64,000 bases of DNA from Streptomyces lavendulae subsp. lavendulae (lineage in GTDB: Bacteria; Actinomycetota; Actinomycetes; Streptomycetales; Streptomycetaceae), in NCBI RefSeq assembly GCF_002803845.1, contig NZ_CP024985.1, positions 682,001 to 746,000 on the forward strand. Direction: 5' to 3'. Made by a program: the position numbers and the translations under genes. The stretch's first letter is position 1. Every line of letters begins with the position of its first letter. Below are positions 1 through 8,434 of the stretch, piece by piece. The notes under the pieces were generated by a model. It ran no database searches. It saw only the letters and a list, made by a program, of their open reading frames with translations, and was not told the origin of the DNA.

Positions 1-1134
1 ACCGGCTGCGCCCTCGCCCCGTCGGCCGTCTGGCTGATCGGGTGCCGGCTCGCCCAGGGAGCCGGGGCGGCCTTCCTCGTACCGACCTCCTCCGCCCTGT
101 TGCGGGCGTCCTACCCGGACCGTGACCGGCTGGCGCGGGCGGTGGGCATCTGGGGGCTGGTGTCGGCCGTGGCCTTCGGGGCCGGGCCGGTGATCGGGGG
201 CCTGCTCGTCTCGGGGCTGGACTGGAGGTGGGTGTTCTGGGTGAACCTGCCGGTGGCCGCGCTCGCCTGCGTGCTGACGCTGCGCCACGTCCGGGTACCG
301 GAACGGTCGCGGGAGACCGGCCGGATGGATCCGGTGGGCGCGCTGCTCGGCGTCATCGGTCTCGTCGCGGTGGCCGGCGCGCTCAACGAGGCCGGCCCGG
401 CCGGCTGGACCTCCGGCCGGGTACTCGCCGCCTTCGCGGTGGGGGCGGCGGCCCTGACCGGCTTCGTCCTGGTGCAACGGCGTCTGGAGCGGGCCCTCGT
501 GGCGCGGCCGGACGGCAGGAGGCCGCTGCTGCCGCCGTCCCTGCTGCGCGACCGCCGGGTCGCCACGACGAACGCCGTCGGGCTGCTGCTCAGCCTGGGC
601 TACTACGGGATGCTCTTCGTCGCGACCCTGTACTTCCAGCGGGAGCGCGGCTTCAGCGCGCTGGAGACCGGGCTGGCCCTGCTGCCGTCGGTCTGCATGG
701 GCTTCCTCGCCGCGCCGCTGTCGAGCCGGGCCGCCGCCCGCACCGGACCCTACGTGCCCATGGCCGGAGCGCTGCTCCTGGGAGCGGCGGGCTTCCTGGG
801 CTGGCTCGCCGCGGGACCGCACACCCCGTACCCCGTACTGCTCTTCGCCCTCATGACGACGGGACTCGCGACCCCGCTGACCGTCGTGGCGGCGACGGTG
901 GCGGTCATGGAGGCGGCCCCCGCCGGGCACGCGGGCGTGGCCTCCGCCTCCTTCAACGTCGCGCGTCAGGCGGGCCATGCGATCGGGGTGGCACTGTTCG
1001 GCACGCTCGTCGGCGGCGCGGGCCGCGTCCCGGGTCTGCACGCGTCGGCGCTCATCGCGGCGGGATGCTTCCTCCTGGGATTCCTCCTCGTCGGCCTGAC
1101 GGTGCGGGGAGCCGGCTCCCGGAGCGAGCGCTGA
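1..1134 (+). CDS. MFS drug efflux permease, DHA2-like, 5' end outside window
   Basis: Inner-membrane proton antiporter of the major facilitator superfamily, probably for drugs or metabolites. The open frame enters at base 1 in mid-protein, so the N-terminal helices are missing. The first residues contain the conserved RLAQGAGAAFLVPTS stretch (TMS4 region), followed by the motif-C-like GAGPVIGGLL segment and WRWVFWVNLP, both typical of the 14-helix DHA2/QacA-EmrB branch. At least nine further hydrophobic helices follow and the protein ends in a short basic tail. It converges on the MBL hydrolase gene downstream. The substrate cannot be told from sequence. Confidence 0.9.
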   Translation, partial: TGCALAPSAVWLIGCRLAQGAGAAFLVPTSSALLRASYPDRDRLARAVGIWGLVSAVAFGAGPVIGGLLVSGLDWRWVFWVNLPVAALACVLTLRHVRVPERSRETGRMDPVGALLGVIGLVAVAGALNEAGPAGWTSGRVLAAFAVGAAALTGFVLVQRRLERALVARPDGRRPLLPPSLLRDRRVATTNAVGLLLSLGYYGMLFVATLYFQRERGFSALETGLALLPSVCMGFLAAPLSSRAAARTGPYVPMAGALLLGAAGFLGWLAAGPHTPYPVLLFALMTTGLATPLTVVAATVAVMEAAPAGHAGVASASFNVARQAGHAIGVALFGTLVGGAGRVPGLHASALIAAGCFLLGFLLVGLTVRGAGSRSER

Positions 1135-1142
1135 CCCCGGGT

Positions 1143-1170
1143 CCGTCGGGGCGGCGCGACCGCCCGACGG
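1143..1170. terminator. Hairpin between convergent genes
   Basis: CCGTCGGGGCGG and CCGCCCGACGG form an 11-bp stem with one bulged G around a CGCGA loop. It sits eight bases after the permease stop and before the 3' end of the convergent MBL gene. There is no U-tract, which is common for actinomycete terminators. Confidence 0.55.
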
Positions 1171-1187
1171 CCGGGTACGGGGGCGGG

Positions 1188-2243
1188 TCAGCCGTCCGGC
1201 GGGGCCGGGTTGCGCAGCGGGGGCCGGGACCAGGGTGCGTCGTCGGCGCCGCCGGACTCCGGCCGCAGCCCCAGCTCCCGGAGCTGGTTGACGGCCATCA
1301 TGGCGGTGAACATGGCGTTCGGGTTGGCGCCGCCGACGCCGAGTTCGGTGGCGCTGCGCGCGTACCCGGCGGTGAACGCCCCGGGCCGGGCCCGCCCGCT
1401 CTCCCCGGTCAGCCCGAGGGCGGCCTCCTGGAGCGCGGTGGCCTGCTCCAGGAGCCCGTCCAGGAAGGACACCGCCTCGGCGCCCCGGCGCACGGTGAAG
1501 GTGTGCCCGTCGGTGAGGAGTGCGGCCTGCCCCTCCTCGAAGAGGCGGGCGGCCTGGCCGAGCACGGTCTGGATCTTGAGCTGGTCGGCGTCGGCCATCG
1601 CACCGCAGGCTCCGTTGCCCTCGTCGGACAGGTGCAGGACACCGCAGTCCCTCAGGTGCACGACCACGTGTCCGGCGCAGTGACCCTGGCTGCGCAGCAC
1701 GCGCACCGCGCCGTCGGCGAAGGTCCAGCCGGTGAACCGGAGCGAGCCGATGCGGATCCGTTCCAGCGGCAGTTCCTCGTAGGTCCGGGTCGTCGCGCCG
1801 AAGGGCCGCAACGGCCGGAAGATCGAGATCAGCCCCTCGGCGGCCCGCGCGGGCGGCGGGCCCTGCGCCGGCCCGGGGATGCGCTCGAAGGCCCGCACCC
1901 AGTACCCCACCGGGTCCCGCATCTGGTCGAGGTCCCGGGCGGGCACGAAGTGCTCGACCGGTACGCCCAGCTCGTCGGCCAGATCGTTGTTGCCGATGTG
2001 GTCCGGATGGCCGTGCGTGGTCAGCACCAGCGCCCTCGACCAGGGTCCGACGCGGTCGGCGGCCCCGCGCAGTGCCGCGCGGAAGGCATCCGTCACACCG
2101 GTGTCGACGAGCACCAGGGTGTCGCCGGTCCGGTGGACGAGGGCGTTGCCGACGTCCGGCTGCCCGTGCTCGACGTCGAGTTCCTGGCCCAGGACCAGCA
2201 CGGTCGAGGCATCGATCTCGATCAGGTCACCGAGTGTGGTCAC
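1188..2243 (-). CDS. MBL-fold metallo-hydrolase
   Basis: A 351-residue metallo-beta-lactamase-fold protein, probably a cytoplasmic hydrolase of unknown substrate. The metal-binding signature THGHPDHIGN is at residues 76-85 (His77, His79, Asp81, His82). A further metal His lies in SQGHCAGHVVVHL near residue 180 and a bridging Asp in HLSDEGNG near 205. The long C-terminal helical extension is like that of alkyl-sulfatase or quorum-lactonase-type relatives. The NTF2-fold gene lies upstream on the same strand, 139 bp away, and the divergent TetR gene is beyond it, so the two may be one TetR-controlled unit. The fold is certain but the reaction is not. Confidence 0.88.
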   Translation of the reverse strand: MTTLGDLIEIDASTVLVLGQELDVEHGQPDVGNALVHRTGDTLVLVDTGVTDAFRAALRGAADRVGPWSRALVLTTHGHPDHIGNNDLADELGVPVEHFVPARDLDQMRDPVGYWVRAFERIPGPAQGPPPARAAEGLISIFRPLRPFGATTRTYEELPLERIRIGSLRFTGWTFADGAVRVLRSQGHCAGHVVVHLRDCGVLHLSDEGNGACGAMADADQLKIQTVLGQAARLFEEGQAALLTDGHTFTVRRGAEAVSFLDGLLEQATALQEAALGLTGESGRARPGAFTAGYARSATELGVGGANPNAMFTAMMAVNQLRELGLRPESGGADDAPWSRPPLRNPAPPDG

Positions 2244-2382
2244 ACGTCCTCCCGCGGTCCCGTCCCGTTGGGTCCGGACCCGGTTCGCCGCGCGGCCGTC
2301 GGCGGGCGGACGACGACGGGCCCGGTCACGAGCGTACGCCGCACCGGGTGCGGCGGCCCCCCGGACGTCCGGCGGGGGCGCG

Positions 2383-2823
2383 TTACTCGTCTTCCAGGGC
2401 CGCCACCAGCGCGGGCAGGTTGCCGCCGGCCACGGCGAGGGCGAGGTGGTCGTGGTAGTCGCGGCTGCTGACGATCAGGCCGTCACGGACCCGCAGCACC
2501 TGGATGTTGGCGGCCTCGAAGGTCCGCCCGGTGTCGCGGTGGAGCACGTGGTAGTCGAACTCGGCGACGACCACCTCCGCGTCGTCGGTCTCCCGCACGA
2601 CCACGTTCGCCGGGGTCAGTTCCAGCGGCGAGCTCGCGGCGACCTGGGCGAACCGCTCCCCGAGCACGGCCCGCCCCACGAACCGGCGCGGACCGACCGG
2701 CGCGAAGACGGTCTCCACCACGGCGTCCTCGGCATAGAGCTCGGCGAGCTCCGTGTACCGTCCCGCCCCGATGCCCTCGATCAGCTTCTGGAAGACCTCG
2801 CGCGGTGACAGGGCTTCGGGCAT
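2383..2823 (-). CDS. SnoaL/NTF2-fold protein
   Basis: A 146-residue protein of the NTF2-like superfamily. It starts with the amphipathic helix of the cone fold (FQKLIEGIGAGRYTELAELY), followed by the AEDAVVETVF strand and ends in the usual strand with Arg/Tyr pairs (SSRDYHDHLALA). Relatives are ketosteroid-isomerase-like or polyketide-cyclase-like enzymes, or have no known activity. It is the first gene leftward from the promoter region shared with the TetR gene at 2951, so that regulator is the likely controller. Confidence 0.8.
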   Translation of the reverse strand: MPEALSPREVFQKLIEGIGAGRYTELAELYAEDAVVETVFAPVGPRRFVGRAVLGERFAQVAASSPLELTPANVVVRETDDAEVVVAEFDYHVLHRDTGRTFEAANIQVLRVRDGLIVSSRDYHDHLALAVAGGNLPALVAALEDE

Positions 2824-2855
2824 GACGAACCTCCGGTGGGATCCACGGCTAGAAT

Positions 2856-2904
2856 CGGACTGGCAACTCCGTTTTCACGATACGGACTGGACACTCCGGT
2901 TGTC
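2856..2904. promoter_or_regulatory. Candidate TetR operator repeats
   Basis: Two similar 15-bp units, CGGACTGGCAACTCC at 2856 and CGGACTGGACACTCC at 2883, lie exactly 27 bp apart between the divergent NTF2-fold and TetR genes. The second also contains the dyad GGACA-N7-TGTCC (2888-2904). The position and repetition suggest the binding site of the adjacent regulator. Confidence 0.55.
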
Positions 2905-2950
2905 CAGGGTTCTCGGGATCACGCCGTCGACGGCGAAGGGTGGGACAGGG

Positions 2951-3523
2951 ATGGGTGGCGCGCAGGAGCGCCCGTTGCGGGCGGACGCGGCCCGCAACCG
3001 GGCCAGGCTGCTGGACGTGGCCACGGAGGTGTTCACCACCCGTGGCGTCGGCGTGCCGACCGAGGAGATCGCCCGCATCGCGGGGGTCGGGGTGGGCACG
3101 CTCTTCCGGCACTTCCCGACCAAAGAGGCGCTGCTGGAGGCGGTGATGGTGCGCAGGCTGGAGGAAATGGCCGCCCGGACCGCACAGTTGGCCGCGGGGG
3201 CGGATCCTGCCGAAGCCTTCTTCGCCTGCTTCCGCCTGCTGGTGGAGCAGTCCGAGGGGAAGAACGAGCTCGCCGGGGCCCTCGCCGCGGCCGGGGTGGA
3301 CGTCCACGCCTCCCTGCAGGGGCCGACCATGGAGATCCAGGGCAGGCTGGGCGACCTGCTGGCCGGGGCGCAGCGGGCCGGGGCGGTCCGGCCGGAGCTG
3401 GGGCTGCCGGAGTTCGTCGCCCTCCTGGCCGGCACCGGCAGGGCCCTGGAGCAGCTGGGAGCGGATCCGGCGCCCCGGGAGCGGATCTTCGAGGTGGTCT
3501 TCGACGGCATGCGGCCGCACTGA
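2951..3523 (+). CDS. TetR/AcrR family transcriptional regulator
   Basis: A 190-residue TetR-type repressor. The N-terminal HTH reads RADAARNRARLLDVATEVF, then the recognition helix VGVGTLFRHFPTKEALLEAV. The C-terminal half is a helical ligand-binding and dimer domain of the usual length. I chose ATG 2951 because the homology begins here and a GGGACAGG purine tract precedes it; the open frame runs further upstream, but that part would cover the operator region. It is divergent from the NTF2-fold/MBL genes, which it probably controls. Confidence 0.9.
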   Translation: MGGAQERPLRADAARNRARLLDVATEVFTTRGVGVPTEEIARIAGVGVGTLFRHFPTKEALLEAVMVRRLEEMAARTAQLAAGADPAEAFFACFRLLVEQSEGKNELAGALAAAGVDVHASLQGPTMEIQGRLGDLLAGAQRAGAVRPELGLPEFVALLAGTGRALEQLGADPAPRERIFEVVFDGMRPH

Positions 3524-3568
3524 GGCGCCATGCGGCCCGGGTCGGGCCCCGGCGACGGACGGAGGTGA

Positions 3569-3904
3569 CCGACGGACGGCCCCGGATTCGCCCTCACCGC
3601 CCTGCGGGCCGGTGCGCCCGTGGTACCCGTGGCCGTCGTGGGGGCCGAGGAGGCCGTCCCCGGGTTCGGCGAGATCCCCTTCCTGGCGAGGCTCCTGGAC
3701 CTGCCCCGCTTCCCGTTGGCCCCGTTCTTCCCCTTCCCCGCGAAGTGGACGGTCACCATCGGCGAGCCGATCCCCGCGCCGGTCGGGCCCGAGACCCTCG
3801 CGCAGCGCGCCGACGCGGCCGGCGGGCTGTGCGCGCGGACCCGGGCCGCGCTCCAGGACCTGCTGGACCGCGAACTCGGCCGAAGGGACAACCTCTTCTG
3901 GTAG
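3569..3904 (+). pseudogene. Remnant of a PlsC-type lysophospholipid acyltransferase
   Basis: Only the C-terminal part of a 1-acylglycerol-3-phosphate acyltransferase is present. After an in-frame TGA at 3566 the frame reads GPGFALTALRAGAPVVPVAV, the block that follows the G-x-R-S motif in this family. It then continues to the conserved FPAKWTVTIGEPI segment and a normal C-terminus. The catalytic NHX4D block and the N-terminal half are missing. It directly follows the TetR gene. It is a 5'-truncated relic rather than an active enzyme. Confidence 0.75.
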
Positions 3905-3928
3905 CCCCGGCCGGCGGCGACCCCGGCC

Positions 3929-4409
3929 TCACACCGACGGCAGCGATCCGCCCCGGCGGCGACGGACCCCCATCACCACGGCCGCGGCCACCAACAGCCC
4001 GAACCCGAGCAGCATGCCCGGCGCCCCCAGCACCCCCGTGAGGGTGACGAGCGCGACCAGGGGGAGGCCCGCGACGAGCACCGCGGAGGCCGTGCGCAGC
4101 GGGGCGAACGCCGGGCGACCGGCCGGCAGCAGCCCGCCCGCCACCGATACGACGGCGAACAGCGCGCCGAGCGGGGACGGCCGCGGCCGGTCAGGGCCGC
4201 CACGGCGCCCAGGAGCGTCACGACGCCCGACGCGCCCACCAGGAGCACGGGCCCGCCCCGCCGTTCCCGGAGGCCGCGCGCAGGGACGAGACCGTCAGCC
4301 TGGCCCAGAACATCGCGTCCAGGCCCGCCAGGACCCGCGGGGCGTCGGCGATGGCGGTGAGGATGAGCAGGGTCGGCTCTCGCAGAGGTTGATCATTCAC
4401 AATGATCAC
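3929..4409 (-). pseudogene. Frameshifted PadR-type N-terminus fused to a membrane protein
   Basis: Reading leftward from 4409, the start MIIVNDQPLREPTLLILTA matches the first helix of PadR regulators (LREPTLLILTALA). Instead of the winged helix, the frame passes to DAMFWARLTVSSLR. Two frame changes are then needed, near 4265 and 4190, to join LLVGASGVVTLLGAVAALTG and LGALFAVVSVAGGLLPAG. The product would be four or five hydrophobic helices ending in a basic tail. The regulator domain is deleted and the rest is broken, so this is probably a decayed gene. Both shifts lie in GC runs, so sequencing error should be kept in mind. Confidence 0.6.
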
Positions 4410-4490
4410 GACAGCTCGGCAGCCGACATATGTCGATTGCCGACCTATACCTTCGGCCGCACACGCTCGGACGGACCCGGACGACGGGCC

Positions 4491-4512
4491 TTGACCTCAA
4501 GCACGCTTGAGG
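4491..4512 (+). promoter_or_regulatory. SoxR/MerR-type operator and promoter
   Basis: TTGACC (4491-4496) overlaps the perfect 7-4-7 palindrome CCTCAAG-CACG-CTTGAGG (4495-4512), which has the arms of the SoxR box. It lies just before the NTF2-fold gene at 4528. MerR-family regulators bind between -35 and -10 elements with a 19-20 bp spacer. Such a spacing would put transcription start close to the ATG. Confidence 0.7.
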
Positions 4513-4527
4513 AAGGAGTCTTCCGTC

Positions 4528-5022
4528 ATGGACACCGAAGAGATGCAGCGGCAGCTGCAGGCCCTGACCGACCGCGCCGAGATCACCGACCTGATGGACC
4601 GTTACCTGCGCTCACTGGACGACGGGATCTTCGACGAGGAGTGGGCGCGCGCGTTCCACACCGAAGACGTCACCGCGGAGATGCCCATCGGCACCGTCCA
4701 CGGCCGCGACGCCCTCACGGCCCACGTCCGGCGCGCAATGGCGCTGTTCGACCGGACCGTGCACCTGGGCACCAACACCGGCATCGAGATCGACGGCGCC
4801 CGGGCCACCGCCCGTGGCGCCCAACTGAGCACCCACGTCCTGGCGGACGGCTCGGGCGATGTCTTCATCTCCGCCGGCCACACGCAGGCCCACCTGGTCA
4901 GGACGGCCGACGGCTGGCGGATCTCCGATTCGGCACTGCGGGTGGTGTGGACCCAGGGCCCTCCCCCGCTGCTGCCGGACGACTTCACCCCCGCCCCGCA
5001 CGATCGGCCGGACCGCCCCTAG
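4528..5022 (+). CDS. SnoaL/NTF2-fold protein under a SoxR-like box
   Basis: A 164-residue NTF2-like protein (SnoaL_4 type). The first helix is RAEITDLMDRYLRSLDDGIFDEEWARAF, followed by HTEDVTAEMPIG; the central strand GDVFISAGHTQAHLVRTADG and the last strand SALRVVWTQG complete the cone fold. ATG 4528 was chosen over a frame-open ATG at 4507 because GGAAGGAG (4511-4518) is spaced correctly and 4507 lies inside the operator. The SoxR-type palindrome suggests induction by redox-cycling compounds or quinones. The gene is convergent with the MarR gene and overlaps its 3' end by four bases. The enzymatic role is unknown. Confidence 0.82.
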   Translation: MDTEEMQRQLQALTDRAEITDLMDRYLRSLDDGIFDEEWARAFHTEDVTAEMPIGTVHGRDALTAHVRRAMALFDRTVHLGTNTGIEIDGARATARGAQLSTHVLADGSGDVFISAGHTQAHLVRTADGWRISDSALRVVWTQGPPPLLPDDFTPAPHDRPDRP

Positions 5023-5561
5023 CAGGGATCCGGCTCCCCGGACGCGGCCCCGCAATCGGCCCCGCCTCCCCGGGCGAGCTCCGTCCACAGCGCGGTCTCG
5101 ACCTTGCCCAGGAGGCGGGCCAGCTCCGCGCACTCGGCAGCTTCCAGGCCCTCCAGGGTCTGGCGCTCCAGCTCGCCCCAGGCCCTGCGCACCTCGACCA
5201 GCAGACCGCGGCTGGCGTCCGTCGCCTCCACCAGGGAGGCCCGCCGGTCCGACGGGTCGGGGCGGCGGCGCACGTGGCCGGCGTGCTCCAGGCGCTGGAG
5301 CATCTTGGTCACCGTGGAGGGGTCGAGACCCACCGCCTTGATCAGCTCGGACTGGCGCACCGCACCGCTGTCCCAGAGGTGCATCATCAGGAACTCCTGC
5401 CCGGGATGGAGCCCGAGTTCGCGCAGGACCCGGCCCGCCGCGATCCGGTGCAGGCGGGAGACCCGGCTGATCGCATGGCTCACCGGCCCGTCCAGCACGG
5501 CACTGGGCGCCGCCGCGCACCCTGACGCGGCGCGCGACTCCTGAACGGGTTCCGCAGTCAT
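5019..5561 (-). CDS. MarR family transcriptional regulator
   Basis: A 180-residue MarR-type winged-helix protein. The dimerisation helices enclose the HTH, with AVRQSELIKAVGLDPSTVTKM as recognition helix at about residues 75-95 and the wing RRPDPSDRRASLVEATDAS after it. It is divergent from the old-yellow-enzyme gene, and the 150-bp gap contains two near-identical palindromes. By analogy with such pairs it represses both itself and the reductase, with release by an electrophile or phenolic ligand (inference). Confidence 0.9.
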   Translation of the reverse strand: MTAEPVQESRAASGCAAAPSAVLDGPVSHAISRVSRLHRIAAGRVLRELGLHPGQEFLMMHLWDSGAVRQSELIKAVGLDPSTVTKMLQRLEHAGHVRRRPDPSDRRASLVEATDASRGLLVEVRRAWGELERQTLEGLEAAECAELARLLGKVETALWTELARGGGADCGAASGEPDPC

Positions 5562-5635
5562 CGGGGCGCTCCTCCTGGAGGGGTGTGTCGTTTCCGGCCG
5601 TCGTCAGGTGAATCCTACCGGCGACCCCTATTTGA

Positions 5636-5691
5636 TTGGTCGGCCAAGCAATGGGGTACGCTGCATCCACAGCCAATCATTGGCCGACCAA
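5636..5691. promoter_or_regulatory. Twin MarR operators
   Basis: TTGGTCGGCCAA at 5636-5647 and TTGGCCGACCAA at 5680-5691 are exact reverse complements, each a near-palindrome of form TTGG-YCGR-CCAA. Their centres are 44 bp apart in the gap between the divergent marR-type and alkene reductase genes. They cover the likely promoters of both. Confidence 0.7.
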
Positions 5692-5711
5692 CTATCTTTT
5701 GTGAGGCGAAG

Positions 5712-6776
5712 ATGACCAGCGCGTTCGAACCCGTGCACCTCCCCGGCGCCACCCTTGCCAACCGGATCGCCCTGGCTCCCATGACCCGCAGCCGCGCGGG
5801 CGAAGGCGGTGTCGCGACGGCCCTCGTCAGCGAGTACTACACCCAGCGCGCCTCGGCGGGCCTGCTCATCAGCGAGGGGATCCAGCCCTCCGCCGTGGGT
5901 CAGGGCTACCCCTTCACCCCCGGGCTGCACAGCGCCGAGCAGGTGGCGGCCTGGCGCCAGGTCACCGACTCCGTGCACGCGGTCGGCGGCCGGATCTTCG
6001 CCCAGCTGATGCACTCCGGCCGGATCGGCCACCCGTCGCTGCTGCCCGACGGTCTCGTACCCGTGGCCCCGTCCGCGGTGGCCGCCCAGGGGCAGCTGTT
6101 CACGGGCGACGGCATGAAGGACTTCGTGACCCCGCACGAGCTGACCGGGGCCGAGGTGCGGGAAACCGTCGCCGACTACGCCCGGGCGGCCCGCAACGCG
6201 GTGGAGGCCGGCTTCGACGGGGTGGAGCTGCACGGGGCCAACGGTTACCTGATCCACCAGTTCCTGGCCCCCGGCTCGAACCTGCGCACCGACGAGTGGG
6301 GCGGCCCGGTGGAGAACCGCATCCGCTTCGCCGTGGAGGTGGTCCGGGCCGTGGCCGCCGCGATCGGCGCCGAACGCACCGCCCTGCGCGTGTCGCCCGG
6401 GAACACGTACAACGACATCTCCGAGCCCGACCCCCAGCCCGCGTACGAGGCGCTGGTCAAGGAGCTCGACGGGCTCGGCCTCGCCTACCTCCACGTCCTG
6501 GAGAACGGCCCCGCGGCCCGGGAGACCACCCTCGCGCTGCGCAAGCAGTTCTCCGGGCCGCTCGTACTGAACCCGGCGACCGAGGGGCCCACCGACCACC
6601 GCGCCCTCACCCTGATCGAGGACGGCACCGCCGACCTGATCGCCTTCGGCGCGCTCTTCCTGGCCAACCCCGACCTGCCCGAGCGCCTGCGTACCGAGGG
6701 CCCGTACAACGCGCCGGACCCCTCCACGTTCTTCGGGGGCGACGCCCGCGGCTACACGGACTACCCGGCCCTCTGA
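5712..6776 (+). CDS. Alkene reductase, old yellow enzyme family
   Basis: A 354-residue FMN-dependent ene-reductase (NemA/OYE group) that reduces activated C=C bonds of enones, nitro-olefins or nitrate esters with NAD(P)H. The TIM barrel is complete. The substrate-binding His/Asn pair is HGANGYLIHQF (His174, Asn177), the conserved arginine block TDEWGGPVENRIRF is at 193-206, and the phosphate-binding end is LIAFGALFLANPDLPERL. ATG 5712 follows GAGGCGAAG and is downstream of the MarR operators; an upstream open frame runs through the operators and is not used. Typical length for the family. Confidence 0.93.
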   Translation: MTSAFEPVHLPGATLANRIALAPMTRSRAGEGGVATALVSEYYTQRASAGLLISEGIQPSAVGQGYPFTPGLHSAEQVAAWRQVTDSVHAVGGRIFAQLMHSGRIGHPSLLPDGLVPVAPSAVAAQGQLFTGDGMKDFVTPHELTGAEVRETVADYARAARNAVEAGFDGVELHGANGYLIHQFLAPGSNLRTDEWGGPVENRIRFAVEVVRAVAAAIGAERTALRVSPGNTYNDISEPDPQPAYEALVKELDGLGLAYLHVLENGPAARETTLALRKQFSGPLVLNPATEGPTDHRALTLIEDGTADLIAFGALFLANPDLPERLRTEGPYNAPDPSTFFGGDARGYTDYPAL

Positions 6777-6804
6777 CCGGGAACCGCCCTCCGTCCGGTA
6801 GGGG

Positions 6805-6835
6805 TTCCGGGGCCCGCCGCGAGCGGGCCCCGGAA
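6805..6835. terminator. Bidirectional hairpin terminator
   Basis: A perfect 13-bp stem, TTCCGGGGCCCGC with GCGGGCCCCGGAA and a CGCGA loop, sits between the convergent reductase and MFS genes. There is no U-run on either side. Confidence 0.75.
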
Positions 6836-6839
6836 GCCG

Positions 6840-8300
6840 TCACGCGCTCGCGGCCGCTCCGGCGGTCTCCGTCGCCGGACCCTGCGTACCGGTCGGGACG
6901 GGCCGCTCCGCCCGGGGGGCGGGGATGAGGGCGGCGACGGCCGCGGAGACCAGCGCGAGGGCGCCGCCCAGCAGCAGCCCGGTGCGGAAGCCGCTCTCGG
7001 AGGTGAAGGTGAACCCCCCGGCGGTGGTGGTCATCCGGGCCAGGACCACGCCGACGACGGCGGCTCCGGTCGAGGTGCCGAGCGAGCGCATCAGCGTGTT
7101 GAAGCCGTTGGCGGCGCCGGTCTCCGCGAGGGGCACCGCGCCCATGATCAGGGCCGGCATGGCCCCGTAGGCGAGGGCGACCCCGCTGTTGATCACCATG
7201 GCGGCGACCATCAGGCCCGGCGCCGTGCCCGCCAGCAGGAGGGCCACGCCGTATCCGGCGGCGAGTACGACGGCTCCGCAGACGAGCGTGACCTTGGGGC
7301 CGCGGGCGTTGGTGAGACGGCCCCCGAGGGGGGACACGACCATCATCATCAGGCCGCCGGGCAGCATCCACAGGCCCGCGGCCAGCATCGACTGGCCCAG
7401 GCCGTAGCCGGTGGCCTCGGGGTACTGGAGCAGCTGCGGGACGACCAGCATGCTCGCGTACATGCCGAAGCCGATGAAGACCGAGGCGAGGTTCGTCAGC
7501 AGGACGCGCGGGCGGACGGTGGTGCGCAGGTCCACCAGCGGGTCGGTGGTGCGCCACTCGAACCACCCCCAGGCCGCCAGGACCACGGCGGCACCCGCGA
7601 ACAGGGCGACGGTGGTGGCCGAACCCCACCCCCAGTCGGCCCCCTTGGACACCGCCAGCAGCAGGCACACCAGACCCACGGCCAGGCCCAGCGCGCCGAC
7701 GAAGTCGAAGCGCTGCCCCTTGGCACCGGCCGGGACGTCGGGGACGAAGGCCAGGATCATGCCGGCGACGGCCGCGGCGAGCGCCGCCGCGCCCCAGAAC
7801 AGGAAGCGCCAGTCGGCGTACTGCGCGACCGCCGCGGAGAGCGGGAGTCCGATGCCCCCGCCGATGCCCATGGAGGCGCTGACCAGGGCGATGGAGGAGC
7901 TGAGCTTCTCGGCGGGCACGACGTCGCGGAGCAGGGCTATGCCCAGGGGGATCATGCCCATCCCGATGCCCTGCAGACCGCGCCCGACGATCATCGCGAC
8001 GACGCCGTCGGACAGCGCGCAGACCACCGACCCGATGATCAGCGGCACCGCGCACGCCAGCAGCATGCGGCGCTTGCCGACCATGTCCCCGAGGCGCCCG
8101 CTGATGGGCACGCACACACCGGCGACGAGGAGGGTGGCGGTGACGACCCACGCGGAGTTGGAGGAGGAGGTGTGGAGGAGCGTCGGCAGGTCGGCCAGGA
8201 GCGGTGTGACCAGGGTCTGCATGACGGCCGCCGTGACGCCCGCCAGTGCGAGCGTGGCGATCACTCTGCCGGTGTGCGGAGCCGTGGGCGGCTGGGGCAT
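6840..8300 (-). CDS. MFS drug efflux permease, DHA2/QacA type
   Basis: A 486-residue, 14-helix proton-driven exporter. The motif A loop GRLGDMVGKRRML lies between helices 2 and 3, VGRGLQGIGMGMIPLGIALL is the helix-4 block, and the antiporter motif C region is SMGIGGGIGLPLSAAV. The C-terminus is a short Pro/Thr tail. The divergent TetR gene at 8435 most likely represses it, giving a classic efflux-pump/regulator pair. Confidence 0.92.
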   Translation of the reverse strand: MPQPPTAPHTGRVIATLALAGVTAAVMQTLVTPLLADLPTLLHTSSSNSAWVVTATLLVAGVCVPISGRLGDMVGKRRMLLACAVPLIIGSVVCALSDGVVAMIVGRGLQGIGMGMIPLGIALLRDVVPAEKLSSSIALVSASMGIGGGIGLPLSAAVAQYADWRFLFWGAAALAAAVAGMILAFVPDVPAGAKGQRFDFVGALGLAVGLVCLLLAVSKGADWGWGSATTVALFAGAAVVLAAWGWFEWRTTDPLVDLRTTVRPRVLLTNLASVFIGFGMYASMLVVPQLLQYPEATGYGLGQSMLAAGLWMLPGGLMMMVVSPLGGRLTNARGPKVTLVCGAVVLAAGYGVALLLAGTAPGLMVAAMVINSGVALAYGAMPALIMGAVPLAETGAANGFNTLMRSLGTSTGAAVVGVVLARMTTTAGGFTFTSESGFRTGLLLGGALALVSAAVAALIPAPRAERPVPTGTQGPATETAGAAASA

Positions 8301-8360
8301 GACGGGATCCCTAGGGGCGCGGTTCTGGGTACGGGGAGGTCGAGCAGACTCTATTCAGTA

Positions 8361-8428
8361 GTCAACTATCACTTCACGGCTCGCGGGGTGTCAACTCGAA
8401 CTGACGACCGGTCCCCGGTTGTTAGGCT
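8361..8428. promoter_or_regulatory. Shared promoter/operator of MFS and TetR genes
   Basis: GTCAACT occurs at 8361 and again at 8390 in the 134-bp divergent gap. For the TetR gene, CTGACG (8401-8406) and TAGGCT (8423-8428) are 16 bp apart, and the GTG at 8435 lies at the expected transcription start, so that mRNA is probably leaderless. Confidence 0.5.
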
Positions 8429-8434
8429 TGGGCC

